Source of the DNA: Nitrincola alkalisediminis
GTDB lineage: Bacteria; Pseudomonadota; Gammaproteobacteria; Pseudomonadales; Balneatricaceae
Direction of reading: 5' to 3'
Length of the DNA stretch: 64,000 nt
NCBI RefSeq assembly: GCF_009821115.1
Contig: NZ_VYTY01000015.1
Coordinates: 16,456 to 80,455, forward strand
Below are positions 1 to 10,479 of this stretch, one piece after another. Position 1 is the first letter of the stretch; each line of letters opens with the position of its first letter. Both the position numbers and the translations under genes were made by a program. The notes beneath the pieces were generated by a model that saw only the letters and a list, made by a program, of their open reading frames with translations, did not search any database and was not told the origin of the DNA.

Positions 1-663
1 TAGCAGTTCTGGCGCAAATTGACCAAAATATGCCCGCATATTGTTGACGTCACGTGCCAACATACGCTCGGCATTATTGTTTCCAGCAGCGTTCACAGCT
101 TGGGGAAGATCAATGATGACGGGGCCTTCTTCATTTAATAGCACATTAAACTCAGACAAATCGCCGTGCACGAGACCTGCACAAAGCATCCGTACAATTT
201 CTTTAATAATCTGTTCATGCCAGCGCAGTGCATCTTCTCGACTGAGGGTGACGTCATCAAGCCTTGGCGCAACATAGCCCTCTGCATCGGTAATCAGCTC
301 CATTAGCAGCACGCCGTCAATAAAACCATAGGGTTTAGGAACGCGAACCCCTGCTGCAGCCAATTGGTAAAGGGCATCCACCTCGGCATTCAGCCATGCG
401 TTTTCTTGCTCTTTTTGACCGTATTGTGTTTTTTTAGACATCGCACGTGCACGGCGGGTGTTGCGCACTTTACGGCCTTCTTGGTATTCAACGGCTTGTT
501 TAAAGCTACGCTGCTTCGCTTCCTTAAACACTTTTGCGCACTGCACGTGATCGTTTGCGCGGACCACAAACACTTGCGCTTCTTTACCACTCATTAACTG
601 ACTGATGACTTCATCAATCATTCCATCTTCTACCAGAGGTTGTAATCGTTTTGGGACTTTCAT
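1..663 (-). CDS. RIO1-type serine protein kinase, C-terminus beyond the window edge
   Basis: The reading frame starts with ATG at 663 on the minus strand and runs off the left edge, so only about 221 residues are visible. RIO kinases are atypical kinases or ATPases that lack the activation loop of classical kinases; bacterial members are soluble and their substrates are mostly unknown. Visible features are the basic MKVPKRL start, the ATP-region lysine in CAKVFKEA near residue 45, the RIO catalytic loop HGDLSEFNVLL with His166 and Asp168, and the metal-binding segment IDLPQ near residue 187, where RIO proteins have D-L-P-Q instead of DFG. These motifs make the family call strong. It is followed on the same strand by the Tas gene after about 100 bp with no clear shared function. 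Confidence 0.9.
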   Translation of the reverse strand, partial: MKVPKRLQPLVEDGMIDEVISQLMSGKEAQVFVVRANDHVQCAKVFKEAKQRSFKQAVEYQEGRKVRNTRRARAMSKKTQYGQKEQENAWLNAEVDALYQLAAAGVRVPKPYGFIDGVLLMELITDAEGYVAPRLDDVTLSREDALRWHEQIIKEIVRMLCAGLVHGDLSEFNVLLNEEGPVIIDLPQAVNAAGNNNAERMLARDVNNMRAYFGQFAPELL

Positions 664-764
664 CAATAAAATTCCGATAAAGCAGCCGAATCAAAAGCGT
701 TGAGCGTCGGTGATTGAACACACCCAGCTTAACGCTTATCCGAGTTTAGTCGATTCATCCAAAT

Positions 765-1802
765 TTATGGACATGGGTTGGGTTGTTGCAGATGAATCGC
801 TTCAATGTCCCCAAGCACCTCTGTCGACAATACAATATCAGCCGACTCAATATTTGACTTCAATTGCTCAAGCGTAGTGGCACCAATAATATTGGCTGTC
901 ACAAAGGGGCGATCATTTACAAATGCCAATGCCATTTGCGCAGGGTCTAGGCCATGGCGTTTTGCGATTGCAACATAGGCACGTGTTGTACTTTCAGCGC
1001 GCTCAGATGTGTAACGCTTAAAGCGCTCATAAAGGGTTAAGCGTCCCTTGGCAGGGCGTTGGCCATCGAGATACTTACCACTCAGCACACCAAAGGCTAA
1101 GGGTGAGTAGGCAAGAAGGCCTAGGTTTTCACGTATTGACATCTCGGCCAGCCCCACCTCAAACGAACGATTAAGCAGGTTGTAGGGGTTTTGAATGGAC
1201 TGAATTCGCGTCAATTCCAGCTGATCACTCAGGCGAAGATACTCATGCATTCCCCATGGGGATTCATTGGAAATACCGATATGACGAACTTTGCCACTTT
1301 TGACGAGCTCATTGCAGGCGCTAAGCGTCTCTTCAATCGAAATCGCATCGGGTGATTCTTGATGTTGATAGCCAAGTTGACCGAAAAAGTTGGTGTGGCG
1401 TTCCGGCCAGTGCAGTTGATAAAGATCGATATAGTCGGTTTGTAAGCGCTGAAGGTTGTCATCCACCGCCGACAAAATATGCTCTCGCGACAATCTAGGC
1501 CCGTTGCGCAGATAGTGAAAGGATTCGCCAGGGCCTGTGACTTTAGTGGCTAAGACAATTTTATCTCGAAGGCCGCGTTTTTTTAACCAAGTGCCTAGAA
1601 ACCTTTCGGTCTGGCCTTGTGTCTCAGGTCTTGGGGGAACGGGGTACATTTCAGCAGCGTCAACAAGATTAATGCCCAGGTCCCAAGCCATGTCCAATTG
1701 CTCGTGAGCCTCTGACTCAGTATTTTGCTCACCCCATGTCATGGTGCCCAATGCAATTTTTGAAACGCGGAGATCAGTTTTGCCTAATTGTCTATATTCC
1801 AT
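765..1802 (-). CDS. tas: Tas-type aldo/keto reductase
   Basis: This 345-residue protein matches the full length of E. coli Tas, an NADP(H)-dependant aldo/keto reductase of unknown natural substrate that was found as a suppressor of tyrosine auxotrophy. The N-terminal block with LGTMTWGEQN, the segment DAAEMYPVPPRPETQG and the C-terminal RHGLDPAQMALAFV and GATTLEQLKSNIES are all Tas-like. The catalytic tetrad is visible: Asp and Tyr in DAAEMY near residues 49-53, a lysine in the LATKV strand, and the histidine in QLHWPERH. The start is ATG at 1802. The gene lies divergent to the mscK-type channel. The Tas assignment is firm; the physiological reaction is not known. Confidence 0.92.
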   Translation of the reverse strand: MEYRQLGKTDLRVSKIALGTMTWGEQNTESEAHEQLDMAWDLGINLVDAAEMYPVPPRPETQGQTERFLGTWLKKRGLRDKIVLATKVTGPGESFHYLRNGPRLSREHILSAVDDNLQRLQTDYIDLYQLHWPERHTNFFGQLGYQHQESPDAISIEETLSACNELVKSGKVRHIGISNESPWGMHEYLRLSDQLELTRIQSIQNPYNLLNRSFEVGLAEMSIRENLGLLAYSPLAFGVLSGKYLDGQRPAKGRLTLYERFKRYTSERAESTTRAYVAIAKRHGLDPAQMALAFVNDRPFVTANIIGATTLEQLKSNIESADIVLSTEVLGDIEAIHLQQPNPCP

Positions 1803-1989
1803 ACGGCCCTCGGTAGCGGTTTCCCTAGACGAATATCAATGATTGGCTTGAAAGGTTTGCTTGCTGACCTGTCAACTCATCATAAGCCTGAGTAGAATAC
1901 CATATCTTGTTCAATCAATAACGAACGAGCCTGAGTCTAACAGACAAAAACAGTTGGTTAAAATGCCCCTAGAAGGTTTAAAGACAAAA

Positions 1990-4900
1990 ATGCAGTCCCC
2001 CTTTAAGTACGTATCACGTGTGCTTTGTGCTTTATTAATGTGTGTATTGCTGAGTTATTCACTCACTGCAACGGCTAATCAACCCAGTCATGAGGTGCGT
2101 TTAGTTGAATCTCAGCAAGGGTTAACCCAGGCGCTCGAAACGCTGGATGAGCGACTCGCACCGATGCTTTCAGTCATCGACGACACTGAAGCGAAGCAGT
2201 GGTTAGCAACGCCTTTGTCAGAGTCACTTGAACAGTTAAAACAAGCCAGCGAGACCACGGAAGAGCAGAAACAAGCGCTTCAGGCAGCAGCAGACATTGA
2301 AAAATCATCAACGGAACGCTTGCTAGGGGCATTGGAGCGAGTTGACGTTGCGAAAAATATCAACGAGCGCAGGCGGGTCCTCGAAGAGCGCATTGCTGAG
2401 TTTGAGTTACAACTGCGTCAGTTACCGCAAACACAAGAGCAAATGAGTTTATCGGATATCGAATCGCGTATGTCCGAACTTAGGGTCTTGCGTGATCAGC
2501 TTGCACAAGATACTGAGCAAAAGCAGCAATCCTTGGGTCGGCTGGAGGAGCAAACACGAACTCTTGCTACGCAATTATCGGATCTATCCCGTGAGCTATT
2601 AACTCGACACCCCACGGATCTTCCCCTTGAAGGGCTTAGTCCGATCGAGGAGTTGGTTAAGCAGGTAGATGATCGTCGGCGACAAGCTCGTCTCTTGAGT
2701 TTACGTCTTGATCAGCAAAGCGTAACCCCAAGAATTGAGCTTCTCAAGCTTGAGATCCTCGCACAAGAATACCAAAGTGTATTACTGGCTGAATTGCTTC
2801 GTCAGTTGGAAAATGAGTTTAATCTTCGAACGTCTGAAGAAATCAGAGAGCTGAATACCCAGCTGGTGCGTTTAACCGAGCGTGACCCTCAAGTGCTGCT
2901 TGATTTTCCTGATGAGATTCAGGACTTACGCAAACGTATTGATCAGATTGCAGTGAACTATGAAGTGACGCGCAGCTTACAGCAGCGACGTGATGAGTAC
3001 ACCCGACTCCATGAGGGCTTACTGCAGACGCTAGCAAGTGTTCAAGAGCGCCTGGAAGTCAGTGGGCTAACCGATGCCTTGGGAGTTCAGTTCTTAGAGG
3101 AGCAGCGACGGCTCAATGACTTAAAAGAGCAAAGGGGCGTTGTCCGTGATTTAGAACGGGAGTTAGCTCAATCGCGGCTCAGAAGTATCTCCTTGCGTGA
3201 CGAGATACGCTTGGCTCCCTCCGTACAGTCAATCTCAGTAGAGGCAACCGCACAGCGGCAGCTGTCGACGTTGCGGCGTGACATCTTAAATGCACAGCTG
3301 ATGTCTGAGCAGCAGTTGAGTGAGCAGTTACGTCAAAATGAAGAGCGTCTGAAAATTCTCAACACCGTGATTGATCAGTTAGATCAGACCTTAAAAGAAA
3401 GCTTACTCTGGTGGCCCAGTCACTCAGCAATGAGTCTTGAATGGGTTCGGAGTCTGCCGGCGGCACTTGTCCAGCTGCTTGATCCTTCCGTTTGGTCGGG
3501 TATTTTCAGTTCACTCTACCTAATGCTGATTTATAACCCGCTGCTCAGTGCGTTAACACTGATTGCTGTCTTGGGAGTTTACCTGTGGGGGCGGCGTGCT
3601 AAAGCGGAATTAGAGGCTTTGGCCGAACAAGTTTCGCATCGCTATACCGACAACATCATGCTCACGTTAAAAGCCATAGGTTGGAGCTTATTGCGTGTTT
3701 TACCCATACCGATGTTGTTGTTTTTAAGTGCATTTAATTTGCGACGTTTGGATGAGGCTGTTTTATCCAATGGCGTTCAAGTTCTGGGCAGCGTCCTGAA
3801 CAGTACCGCTGCTTGGTGGTTGGCCGGTCATTTATTCCTGTTGTTCACCTCCGAAAAGGGTGTCGGACGTGCTCACTTTAAGTGGGACCCTATTTTATTA
3901 ATACGTTTGCGTCGTAGTTTGACTTGGTTTTTACCGGTGCAACTGCTGCTGATTATCTTTTTGGCTCTGGCGTTTGGACATCCGAGTGAGTTGGTTTACG
4001 ACGTCTTTGGGCGCTTAGGCTTGTTCTTAGTGGTGTTCTTAAACGGTTTGATAGCCTGGCAGGTGTTGGCGCCGACCACACAGACCTTAGAAGGGTTTTT
4101 AGCCAGTAAACAACGCAAAGTGCTGCGTTTCGGATTCCTTTTAGGAACCTTAGCCCTGCTGGCATTGACCTTTGCCGGTTACTTATTGACGGTCGGTGAG
4201 TTGCTGCCCAAGTTGGTTGATACGCTGATGATGTTAAGCCTTGTGTGGCTTGTGCATTGTATTGCAGCAAGAGCCCTCATACTCAGCGAAACACACCTCA
4301 GGCTCAAACGTTTCCGTGAGCAAAAGGCCAAACAAGAGGCAGAAGAACCAAGCAATGTTGTGGGAGAAGGGGCGATAGAGCTGCCAGAGCAGCAGTTGAG
4401 CATTGAGCATATTAGTCAGCAAACGCGGTCATTGTTAAGAACGTTTACCTTCACGGGCCTAGTGTTTGTACTGTTTTTGGTATGGGCAGATGTATTGCCG
4501 GCACTGACTTGGTTAGATGGTATCACCCTTTGGTCACGCATCACTGTTGTAGGTGAAGCCGAGTTACTTAGTCGAGTGAGTTTGCAGGACTTTATGCTGG
4601 CACTATTGCTGGCCGGCGTCTTTACCTTGGCTTCGCGCAATTTGCCGGGCTTAGTCGAAATTCTCTTGGCGCGCAGTCACCTCATGGAAGCCGCCCACAG
4701 CTATACCGTGACGACCTTACTGCGTTATGCCATTACGGTGGTGGCTGTTGTCACCATTTTCTCGCTGTTGGGATTGCGATGGAGTGAGTTGCAGTGGATG
4801 GTGGCTGCATTAACCCTAGGTTTGGGATTTGGTCTTCAAGAAGTGGTGGCCAACTTTGTCTCGGGTCTGATTATGCTGTTTGAACGTCCGGTTAGGGTGG

Positions 4901-5424
4901 GCGATACCATCACAATTGGTGAGTTCAGTGGCACGGTCGCGCGTATTCGGACACGGGCAACAACCATTATCGATTGGGATAACCGCGAAATCGTGGTGCC
5001 GAATAAAAACTTCATCACTGAGCGCTTGATTAACTGGACACTATCGGACAATGTGACACGCCTTGTGTTACCCATAGGTGTTTCCTATAGCTCAGATCCA
5101 GAACAAGTGATGGAGATTTTATTGCAGATTGCGAATGAGCACCCATTAACCTTGGAAGATCCTGCGCCTTCCGTGTACTTCACGCGTTTTGCTGACAGTA
5201 CTTTAAACTTCGATCTGCGAGTCTACGTCTGTCAAATGTCAGATCGCTTGGTGACGACCAGTAATTTGAATGTGGCAATCCTAAAAGCCTTCCGTGAAGC
5301 CAATATTGAGATTGCCTTCCCGCAAATGGATATTCATATTCGAGATGTTCCGAGAGAGATGCAGCCGCCTATTGAAACACGGAAGCCTTGGCAAAAAGGC
5401 ATAAAAAAGCCGAATCTAAACTAG
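1990..5424 (+). CDS. mscK: MscK/KefA-type large mechanosensitive channel
   Basis: A 1144-residue inner-membrane protein that opens under membrane tension to release ions during hypo-osmotic shock. I chose the ATG at 1990 because it begins a clean signal peptide (MQSPFKYVSRV followed by a hydrophobic core ending TATA); the longer frame from TTG at 1861 would bury it. Residues 30-500 are a periplasmic, glutamine- and glutamate-rich helical region. A block of about eleven hydrophobic segments follows, and the C-terminal MscS core begins near residue 950 with GLGFGLQEVVANFVSGL, then the beta domain containing FERPVRVGD and WDNREIVVPN. The length (E. coli MscK is about 1120) and the long periplasmic part fit MscK or MscM rather than small MscS; which of the two I cannot settle. 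Its stop codon lies inside the terminator hairpin used by icd from the other strand. Confidence 0.88.
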   Translation: MQSPFKYVSRVLCALLMCVLLSYSLTATANQPSHEVRLVESQQGLTQALETLDERLAPMLSVIDDTEAKQWLATPLSESLEQLKQASETTEEQKQALQAAADIEKSSTERLLGALERVDVAKNINERRRVLEERIAEFELQLRQLPQTQEQMSLSDIESRMSELRVLRDQLAQDTEQKQQSLGRLEEQTRTLATQLSDLSRELLTRHPTDLPLEGLSPIEELVKQVDDRRRQARLLSLRLDQQSVTPRIELLKLEILAQEYQSVLLAELLRQLENEFNLRTSEEIRELNTQLVRLTERDPQVLLDFPDEIQDLRKRIDQIAVNYEVTRSLQQRRDEYTRLHEGLLQTLASVQERLEVSGLTDALGVQFLEEQRRLNDLKEQRGVVRDLERELAQSRLRSISLRDEIRLAPSVQSISVEATAQRQLSTLRRDILNAQLMSEQQLSEQLRQNEERLKILNTVIDQLDQTLKESLLWWPSHSAMSLEWVRSLPAALVQLLDPSVWSGIFSSLYLMLIYNPLLSALTLIAVLGVYLWGRRAKAELEALAEQVSHRYTDNIMLTLKAIGWSLLRVLPIPMLLFLSAFNLRRLDEAVLSNGVQVLGSVLNSTAAWWLAGHLFLLFTSEKGVGRAHFKWDPILLIRLRRSLTWFLPVQLLLIIFLALAFGHPSELVYDVFGRLGLFLVVFLNGLIAWQVLAPTTQTLEGFLASKQRKVLRFGFLLGTLALLALTFAGYLLTVGELLPKLVDTLMMLSLVWLVHCIAARALILSETHLRLKRFREQKAKQEAEEPSNVVGEGAIELPEQQLSIEHISQQTRSLLRTFTFTGLVFVLFLVWADVLPALTWLDGITLWSRITVVGEAELLSRVSLQDFMLALLLAGVFTLASRNLPGLVEILLARSHLMEAAHSYTVTTLLRYAITVVAVVTIFSLLGLRWSELQWMVAALTLGLGFGLQEVVANFVSGLIMLFERPVRVGDTITIGEFSGTVARIRTRATTIIDWDNREIVVPNKNFITERLINWTLSDNVTRLVLPIGVSYSSDPEQVMEILLQIANEHPLTLEDPAPSVYFTRFADSTLNFDLRVYVCQMSDRLVTTSNLNVAILKAFREANIEIAFPQMDIHIRDVPREMQPPIETRKPWQKGIKKPNLN

Positions 5425-5433
5425 ATTCGGCTT
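5401..5433 (-). terminator. Rho-independent terminator of icd, overlapping the 3' end of mscK
   Basis: A perfect 12-bp inverted repeat pairs 5407-5418 with 5422-5433 around a 3-nt loop. Read on the minus strand it is followed by six Ts, so it is a canonical intrinsic terminator for icd, which ends at 5477. On the plus strand there is no T-run, but the mscK stop codon is in the stem, so the hairpin may also protect the mscK transcript end. Confidence 0.85.
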
Positions 5434-5442
5434 GAGTGGCTG

Positions 5443-5468
5443 AGATGCCTGGCGAAAGCTAGGCATCT
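5443..5468 (+). terminator. Stem-loop with GAAA tetraloop between mscK and icd
   Basis: An 11-bp stem (5443-5453 with 5458-5468, one G-T pair) closes a GAAA loop when transcribed from the plus strand. GNRA loops are typical of stable RNA hairpins, so this probably marks the 3' end of the mscK message. There is no U-run, so intrinsic termination on this strand is uncertain. Confidence 0.5.
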
Positions 5469-5476
5469 TGCGAGCA

Positions 5477-7714
5477 TTAAGCGGCTTTGAAATTCGCCAG
5501 AATGCTGTTGAGTGTAGCGCTTGGGCACATGACAGCAGATGTCTTCGCAGCATCTGGATGGTAGTATCCACCGATGTCCACTGGGTGTCCTTGAGCGTCG
5601 CTCATTTCTTTTAGAATAGTATCCTGATTGTCGGTCAACGCTTTAGCTAAAGGCTCAAAGCGTGCTTTCAACTCAGCGTCTTCATCCTGTGCTGCCAACT
5701 CTTGAGCCCAGTACATGCCTAAGAAGAAGTGGCTGCCACGGTTATCCAACTCGCCAGTTTTGCGTGAAGGAGACTTGTTGTTTTCCAGCAGTTTCTCGGT
5801 GGCGGCATCCAACGCTTTACCGAGTAGCTGAGCTTTCGGCAGGTTTTCTTTGATGCCTAGCTCTTCTAAAGATACGGCAAGGGCCAAGAACTCACCTAAA
5901 GAATCCCAACGCAGGTGGTTTTCTTGAACCAACTGCTGAACGTGCTTAGGCGCAGAGCCGCCTGCACCTGTCTCGTACATTCCACCGCCAGCCAGCATCG
6001 GAACGATTGACAGCATTTTTGCAGAAGTGCCGAGTTCCATGATTGGGAAGAGGTCTGTGAGGTAGTCGCGCAATACGTTACCGGTAACAGAGATCGTATC
6101 CATGCCACGAATCAAACGTTCCATGGTGCGGCGAATCGCAGGAATGTAAGACATGATACGAATATCAAGACCGTCGGTATCGTATTCTTTCAGATACTCT
6201 TCAACCTTAGCGCGTAGCTCTCTATCGTGAGCACGTTCTTTATCCAACCAGAAAATAGCAGGCGTGTCTGATTGACGTGAACGTGTAACGGCCAATTTAA
6301 CCCAGTCACGGATCGCTGCATCTTTAGTTTGGCATGCACGCCAAATGTCACCTTTTTCAACCTGATGTTCCATAATCAGTGAACCATCGGCAGCGTTTAC
6401 GATTCTCATCGTGCCGTCAGCGGTCATTTCAAAGGTTTTATCGTGCGAGCCGTACTCTTCGGCTTTCATGGCCATCAAGCCAACGTTGGGCACAGTACCC
6501 ATGGTTGTTGGATCGAAAGCGCCATTGGTTTTGCAGAAGTTGATCATTTCTTGGTAGATACGTGCGTAGGTGCTCTCAGGCATAACCGCTTTTGTATCTT
6601 TAGGCTTGCCGTCTTGTCCCCACATTTGACCAGAGTTACGGATCATGGCAGGCATCGACGCATCGACGATAACATCGCTTGGGATGTGAAGGTTAGTGAT
6701 GCCTTTTACCGAATCAACCATCGCCATTTCAGGACGGCCCGCATAGCATGCGTGGATATCTTCTTCGATTTCTTCTTGCTTAGAGTGTGGCAGCGTTTTG
6801 ATTTTGTCGTAAACACTGCTTAGACCGTTGTTCGGGTTAACGCCCAGATCTTTGAACAGCTCTGCATGTTTTTCGAACACGTCTTTGTAAAAAACGGTCA
6901 CAGCGTGGCCGAACACGATCGGGTGAGACACTTTCATCATGGTGGCTTTAACGTGTAAAGACCACATAACGCCTGTTTCTTTGCAGTCGTTCAAGGTGTC
7001 TTCAAAGAAATCACGCAGTGCTTTAGCACTCATGAACATTCCATCTAGCACTTCACCTTTCAACAGGTGCAGTTCTTTTTTCACAGTAACGGTGCCGTCT
7101 TTAGCAACAAACTCGATGCGCACGTCTGTGTCATCTTGCATGGTTGTTGATTTCTCGCTGGAGTAGAAATCACCGCCTTTCATGTAGGCAGCGTGTGAGC
7201 GAGATGCAGGGCTCCATTTACCCATGGAATGTGGGAATTTGCGAGCAAAGGCTTTAACCGCTGGTGGAGCACGACGGTCAGAGTTACCCTGGCGAAGTAC
7301 AGGGTTAACGGCGCTGCCTAAAATCTTGCTGTAACGATCACGGATTTCACGTTGCTCAGCGGTAGCGGGCTCGTCTGGGAAGTTTGGAATGTCGTAACCT
7401 TGAGACTGAAGTTCAGCAATAGCGGCCTTGAGTTGCGGAATTGAGGCGCTGATGTTCGGTAGCTTTATGATATTTGCTGAAGGGTCTAGCGTTAACTCGC
7501 CCAGTTCTGCGAGTGTATCCGTTACACGTTGAGACTCGGTTAATCTTTCGGGGAAAGAGGCAAGGATACGTGCCGCTACGGAGATGTCACTGGTTTCTAC
7601 ACTGATTTCAGCTGCAGCTGTGAAAGTTCTAATAATGGGAAGAAGAGAAAAGGTTGCAAGAGCTGGAGCTTCATCAGTAAGCGTATAAATAATTTTCGGA
7701 CTTTTTTCTGTCAT
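5477..7714 (-). CDS. icd: Monomeric NADP-dependent isocitrate dehydrogenase
   Basis: A 745-residue cytoplasmic TCA-cycle enzyme that oxidises isocitrate to 2-oxoglutarate and CO2 with NADP. It is the large monomeric type (usually about 740 residues), not the dimeric 416-residue type. Family blocks seen include [17 protein letters not shown] at the N-terminus, [13 protein letters not shown] near residue 140, [10 protein letters not shown] and the C-terminal GGYYHPD. The start is ATG at 7714, preceded by GGGGA at good spacing; the longer frame from TTG at 7726 is not needed. It is a single-gene unit, ending in its own intrinsic terminator at 5401-5433 and separated from the divergent HD-GYP gene by 330 bp. 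Confidence 0.96.
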   Translation of the reverse strand: MTEKSPKIIYTLTDEAPALATFSLLPIIRTFTAAAEISVETSDISVAARILASFPERLTESQRVTDTLAELGELTLDPSANIIKLPNISASIPQLKAAIAELQSQGYDIPNFPDEPATAEQREIRDRYSKILGSAVNPVLRQGNSDRRAPPAVKAFARKFPHSMGKWSPASRSHAAYMKGGDFYSSEKSTTMQDDTDVRIEFVAKDGTVTVKKELHLLKGEVLDGMFMSAKALRDFFEDTLNDCKETGVMWSLHVKATMMKVSHPIVFGHAVTVFYKDVFEKHAELFKDLGVNPNNGLSSVYDKIKTLPHSKQEEIEEDIHACYAGRPEMAMVDSVKGITNLHIPSDVIVDASMPAMIRNSGQMWGQDGKPKDTKAVMPESTYARIYQEMINFCKTNGAFDPTTMGTVPNVGLMAMKAEEYGSHDKTFEMTADGTMRIVNAADGSLIMEHQVEKGDIWRACQTKDAAIRDWVKLAVTRSRQSDTPAIFWLDKERAHDRELRAKVEEYLKEYDTDGLDIRIMSYIPAIRRTMERLIRGMDTISVTGNVLRDYLTDLFPIMELGTSAKMLSIVPMLAGGGMYETGAGGSAPKHVQQLVQENHLRWDSLGEFLALAVSLEELGIKENLPKAQLLGKALDAATEKLLENNKSPSRKTGELDNRGSHFFLGMYWAQELAAQDEDAELKARFEPLAKALTDNQDTILKEMSDAQGHPVDIGGYYHPDAAKTSAVMCPSATLNSILANFKAA

Positions 7715-8044
7715 TTTATTCCCCAAGTTGCATGGCTGAATGGCCTTCGTCTTAATGCGAAGGTGTCTGTTATGATCAAAGTAGCCTGATTTTATTCTTT
7801 TTTAGTAAAAAAACTACAAGGATATTGTAACTAACTACAGGTAAATTTTATACGCTAAGAGTATAGACGTTGGACTAAAGTCAGTACAGAAGCGATGAAT
7901 GGTCCATCCTTATTGGCGGAATGCGCGAGGTTTATGCTCGGAAGTTTAGGTGTTTTTCAAACAATCAAGGTATTTCAGATCACTTTACTAGGATATCTGT
8001 GCTATTCTTTCAAACAAATAGGTATGTAAAGCGGGGGCTTGTTG
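7715..8044. promoter_or_regulatory. Divergent intergenic region between icd and the HD-GYP gene
   Basis: This 330-bp AT-rich stretch has no convincing gene. The icd leader side carries a 6-bp hairpin (7744-7749 with 7758-7763) and a short A/T palindrome around 7798-7812. On the plus strand an extended -10-like TGC-TATTCT lies at 8000-8008 without a good -35, and a GGGGG ribosome-binding site sits at 8033-8037 seven bases before the HD-GYP start. Both promoters must lie here, but I can locate neither precisely. Confidence 0.4.
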
Positions 8045-9712
8045 ATGTCGAATTCATCTGCCGAGGGTGATGCTTCTTATCAGCAAATAAAACGTCTAAA
8101 TCAAATTGGCATCGCGCTCTCTTCACAGCGGGATAAGCGCCAGCTTTTGTCCCTCATACTAACGAGCGCTCGTGAGCTTACGGGCGCTGAAGCAGGCACT
8201 CTCTATATCCGCGAAACCAGCACGCTGTACATGCGTGAAACGGATGTGCCATCACTCAGATTTGATATCGTTCAAAATGATCGTCTTAATATTAATCTGG
8301 GTGGTCGAGATCAATCCCCAGTGGATAATTTCCCCCCGATTCCCTTGTTAACAGAAGACGGCAAACCCAATAACAAAATGGTCGTGGCTTGGTCTGTGAA
8401 TAACAACCGAACGGTGAATATTCCAGACGCCTACGCCCATGAAGGCTTTGACTTTTCGGGGACACGAGCCTTTGATCAGCGCACGGGCTATCGTTCCTGC
8501 TCATTTTTAACGGTGCCACTTTCTGACCACGATGGACACGTGATTGCAGCCCTGCAGTTGATTAATAAGCTAAACGACAAGGGCAAGATCTCCGCATTTA
8601 CACAAAAGGACCAAGAGTTAGCAGAGTCTTTGGCCTCCCAAGCGGCCATGGCTATTATTAACCAGCGTCTGATTAATGAAATGAAAACGCTGTTCGATAG
8701 CTTTACACGTGTTATTGCAACCGCTATCGACAGCAAGTCACCGCATACGGGTAATCACTGCCGCCGCGTACCTGACGCAACACTGATGCTGGCCGAGGCC
8801 GCTTCGCGTTCAAACCATCCCGCCTTAAGCGATTTTAAAATGACCGAGGCCGATTTTTATGAGCTAAAAACGGCGGCGTGGTTGCATGACTGTGGAAAGG
8901 TGGTAACCCCCCACCATGTCATGGAAAAGTCGCGAAAACTTGAGACAGTTATCGATCGAATCGGCTGGGTAGAGGATCGGCTTGAAATTCTGTTGCGTGA
9001 TTTACGCATCAATGCTTTAGAACTAAAAATTCAAGTACTAGAGCAGGGGGCGAATGTCTTAGCAGACCTTGAATCCCTCAAGGAAAGAGAGCAAACCCTC
9101 TTAGAAGATATGGCGTTTTTACATCAGTGCAATATGGGTGCGGAATTTGTAACAGATGAAGATTTGCAGCATCTTGAGCGCATTCGCAATTATGTATGGG
9201 CAGATAAAAAAGGCCATAAGCGCACCTTCTTAACCGACGATGAATATCGCAATCTCTGTATACGCCGTGGCACGTTAAATCCCGAAGAGCGTAAAATCAT
9301 GGAAGGCCATATGACCGCAACCTTGAGCATGCTGGAGCAACTGCCATTTCCTGAACACCTGAAAAATGTTACTGAGTATGCCGTGTGTCACCATGAGCGC
9401 ATGGACGGTAAGGGCTATCCACGTGGCTTGTCACGCGATCAAATGTCTATACCGGCTCGAATTATGGGCATAGCGGATGTGTTTGAAGCCCTAACAGCAC
9501 CTGAGCGTCCCTATAAGCAGCCAATGAAGCTGTCGCAAGCGCTCGCCATCATGGGGCGAATGGTTGAGGATAACCACTTGGATCCTGACTTGTTTCAAGT
9601 CTTCGTTGAAGAAAAAGTATACATGACCTATGGAGCTAAGCACATGAAACCTGAGCAAATGGATGAAGTGAATCTTCAGGAGCTTAAGGGACTGAACAGG
9701 AGTGTTGTATGA
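8045..9712 (+). CDS. GAF - HD-GYP domain phosphodiesterase
   Basis: A 555-residue cytoplasmic signalling protein. Residues about 15-200 look like a GAF sensor domain (QIGIALSSQRDKRQLL, then the ending SLASQAAMAI). The C-terminal half is an HD-GYP domain, the family that hydrolyses cyclic di-GMP. The metal-binding HD pair is at residues 281-282 in WLHDCGK, and HHERMDGKGYPRGL begins at residue 449. About 160 residues with a helical, charged insert separate these two motifs, more than in the minimal domain. The ATG at 8045 is preceded by GGGGG, so the TTG six bases upstream is unnecessary. The stop overlaps the start of the next gene by 4 bp, implying translational coupling with the phosphodiesterase-like protein. 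The ligand of the GAF domain is unknown. Confidence 0.9.
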   Translation: MSNSSAEGDASYQQIKRLNQIGIALSSQRDKRQLLSLILTSARELTGAEAGTLYIRETSTLYMRETDVPSLRFDIVQNDRLNINLGGRDQSPVDNFPPIPLLTEDGKPNNKMVVAWSVNNNRTVNIPDAYAHEGFDFSGTRAFDQRTGYRSCSFLTVPLSDHDGHVIAALQLINKLNDKGKISAFTQKDQELAESLASQAAMAIINQRLINEMKTLFDSFTRVIATAIDSKSPHTGNHCRRVPDATLMLAEAASRSNHPALSDFKMTEADFYELKTAAWLHDCGKVVTPHHVMEKSRKLETVIDRIGWVEDRLEILLRDLRINALELKIQVLEQGANVLADLESLKEREQTLLEDMAFLHQCNMGAEFVTDEDLQHLERIRNYVWADKKGHKRTFLTDDEYRNLCIRRGTLNPEERKIMEGHMTATLSMLEQLPFPEHLKNVTEYAVCHHERMDGKGYPRGLSRDQMSIPARIMGIADVFEALTAPERPYKQPMKLSQALAIMGRMVEDNHLDPDLFQVFVEEKVYMTYGAKHMKPEQMDEVNLQELKGLNRSVV

Positions 9713-10479
9713 AGGTGCAGGTGCTGGGGTGCAGTGGTGGAATCGGAGTCGGTGAATTTACGACCTGTGTTCGCATCAATGAGGATATTCTCTTGGATGC
9801 AGGAACCGGTTTGGGATGTTTAACTCAGGCTGAGTTAACTCAGTTGCGTCATGTGTTTATCACGCATTCGCATTTGGATCATGTGTGCTTGCTTCCCATG
9901 CTCATTGATAATCAGTTCGAGTTGTTAACATCCCCTATCCACGTATATGGCGTGTCGCCAGTATTGGAAAGTCTGCATCAACACATTTTCAATTGGAAAA
10001 TTTGGCCTGACTTTACGCAATTGCCATCTGCAGATGCACCTGTGATGGCCTTTACGACCTTAACGTCAAATGAGCCCTTTGAGCTGGGTGGAGTGTCCTT
10101 TACGCCCTTTGACGTTGAGCATGTGGTGCCAACGACAGGTTATGCGATTGTTTCGGAAGGCGGTCGACTGTTTGTATTTACCAGTGACACCACGTTAAAT
10201 GAAGGATTGATTAAAAGCCTTAATCAGATGGGCCCCATTCATAGTCTGATGATTGAATGTGCCATGCCCAGTCGGATGCAAGACCTGGCCATCGCTTCAA
10301 AACACATGACACCCACCATGTTGAAAGAATTATTACTCTGCTTGGGAACGATGCCTGAACGAATTCTTATTTCTCATATCAAGCCATACTATGTTGATGA
10401 AGTGGAAGCTGAGTTAATGTCATTGCACCTCAAGTCAGAGCTGGTGCTTTTGTCGTCGGGCCAGTTTTTTTTCCTTTAG
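9709..10479 (+). CDS. Metallo-beta-lactamase-fold class-II cyclic nucleotide phosphodiesterase-like protein
   Basis: A 256-residue soluble protein with the zinc motif HSHLDH at residues 53-58, a later SDTTLNEG region and an ISHIKPYY histidine near residue 224. The arrangement resembles class-II 3',5'-cyclic-AMP phosphodiesterases of the metallo-beta-lactamase fold; general metal-dependent hydrolase is the cautious alternative. It overlaps the HD-GYP gene by ATGA, so the two are co-expressed. Its last 45 bp overlap the 3' end of the convergent DUF3095 gene. The pairing of a likely nucleotide phosphodiesterase with a cyclase-like gene suggests a cyclic nucleotide substrate, but that is inference. 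Confidence 0.8.
   Translation: MKVQVLGCSGGIGVGEFTTCVRINEDILLDAGTGLGCLTQAELTQLRHVFITHSHLDHVCLLPMLIDNQFELLTSPIHVYGVSPVLESLHQHIFNWKIWPDFTQLPSADAPVMAFTTLTSNEPFELGGVSFTPFDVEHVVPTTGYAIVSEGGRLFVFTSDTTLNEGLIKSLNQMGPIHSLMIECAMPSRMQDLAIASKHMTPTMLKELLLCLGTMPERILISHIKPYYVDEVEAELMSLHLKSELVLLSSGQFFFL

Noticed and set aside
1812..1822. Another GGTAGCG-containing sequence resembling ops near the tas start
   Set aside because: It lacks the full GGCGGTAGCGT core and is not placed before a polysaccharide operon; likely chance, as is a similar string inside icd around 7360.
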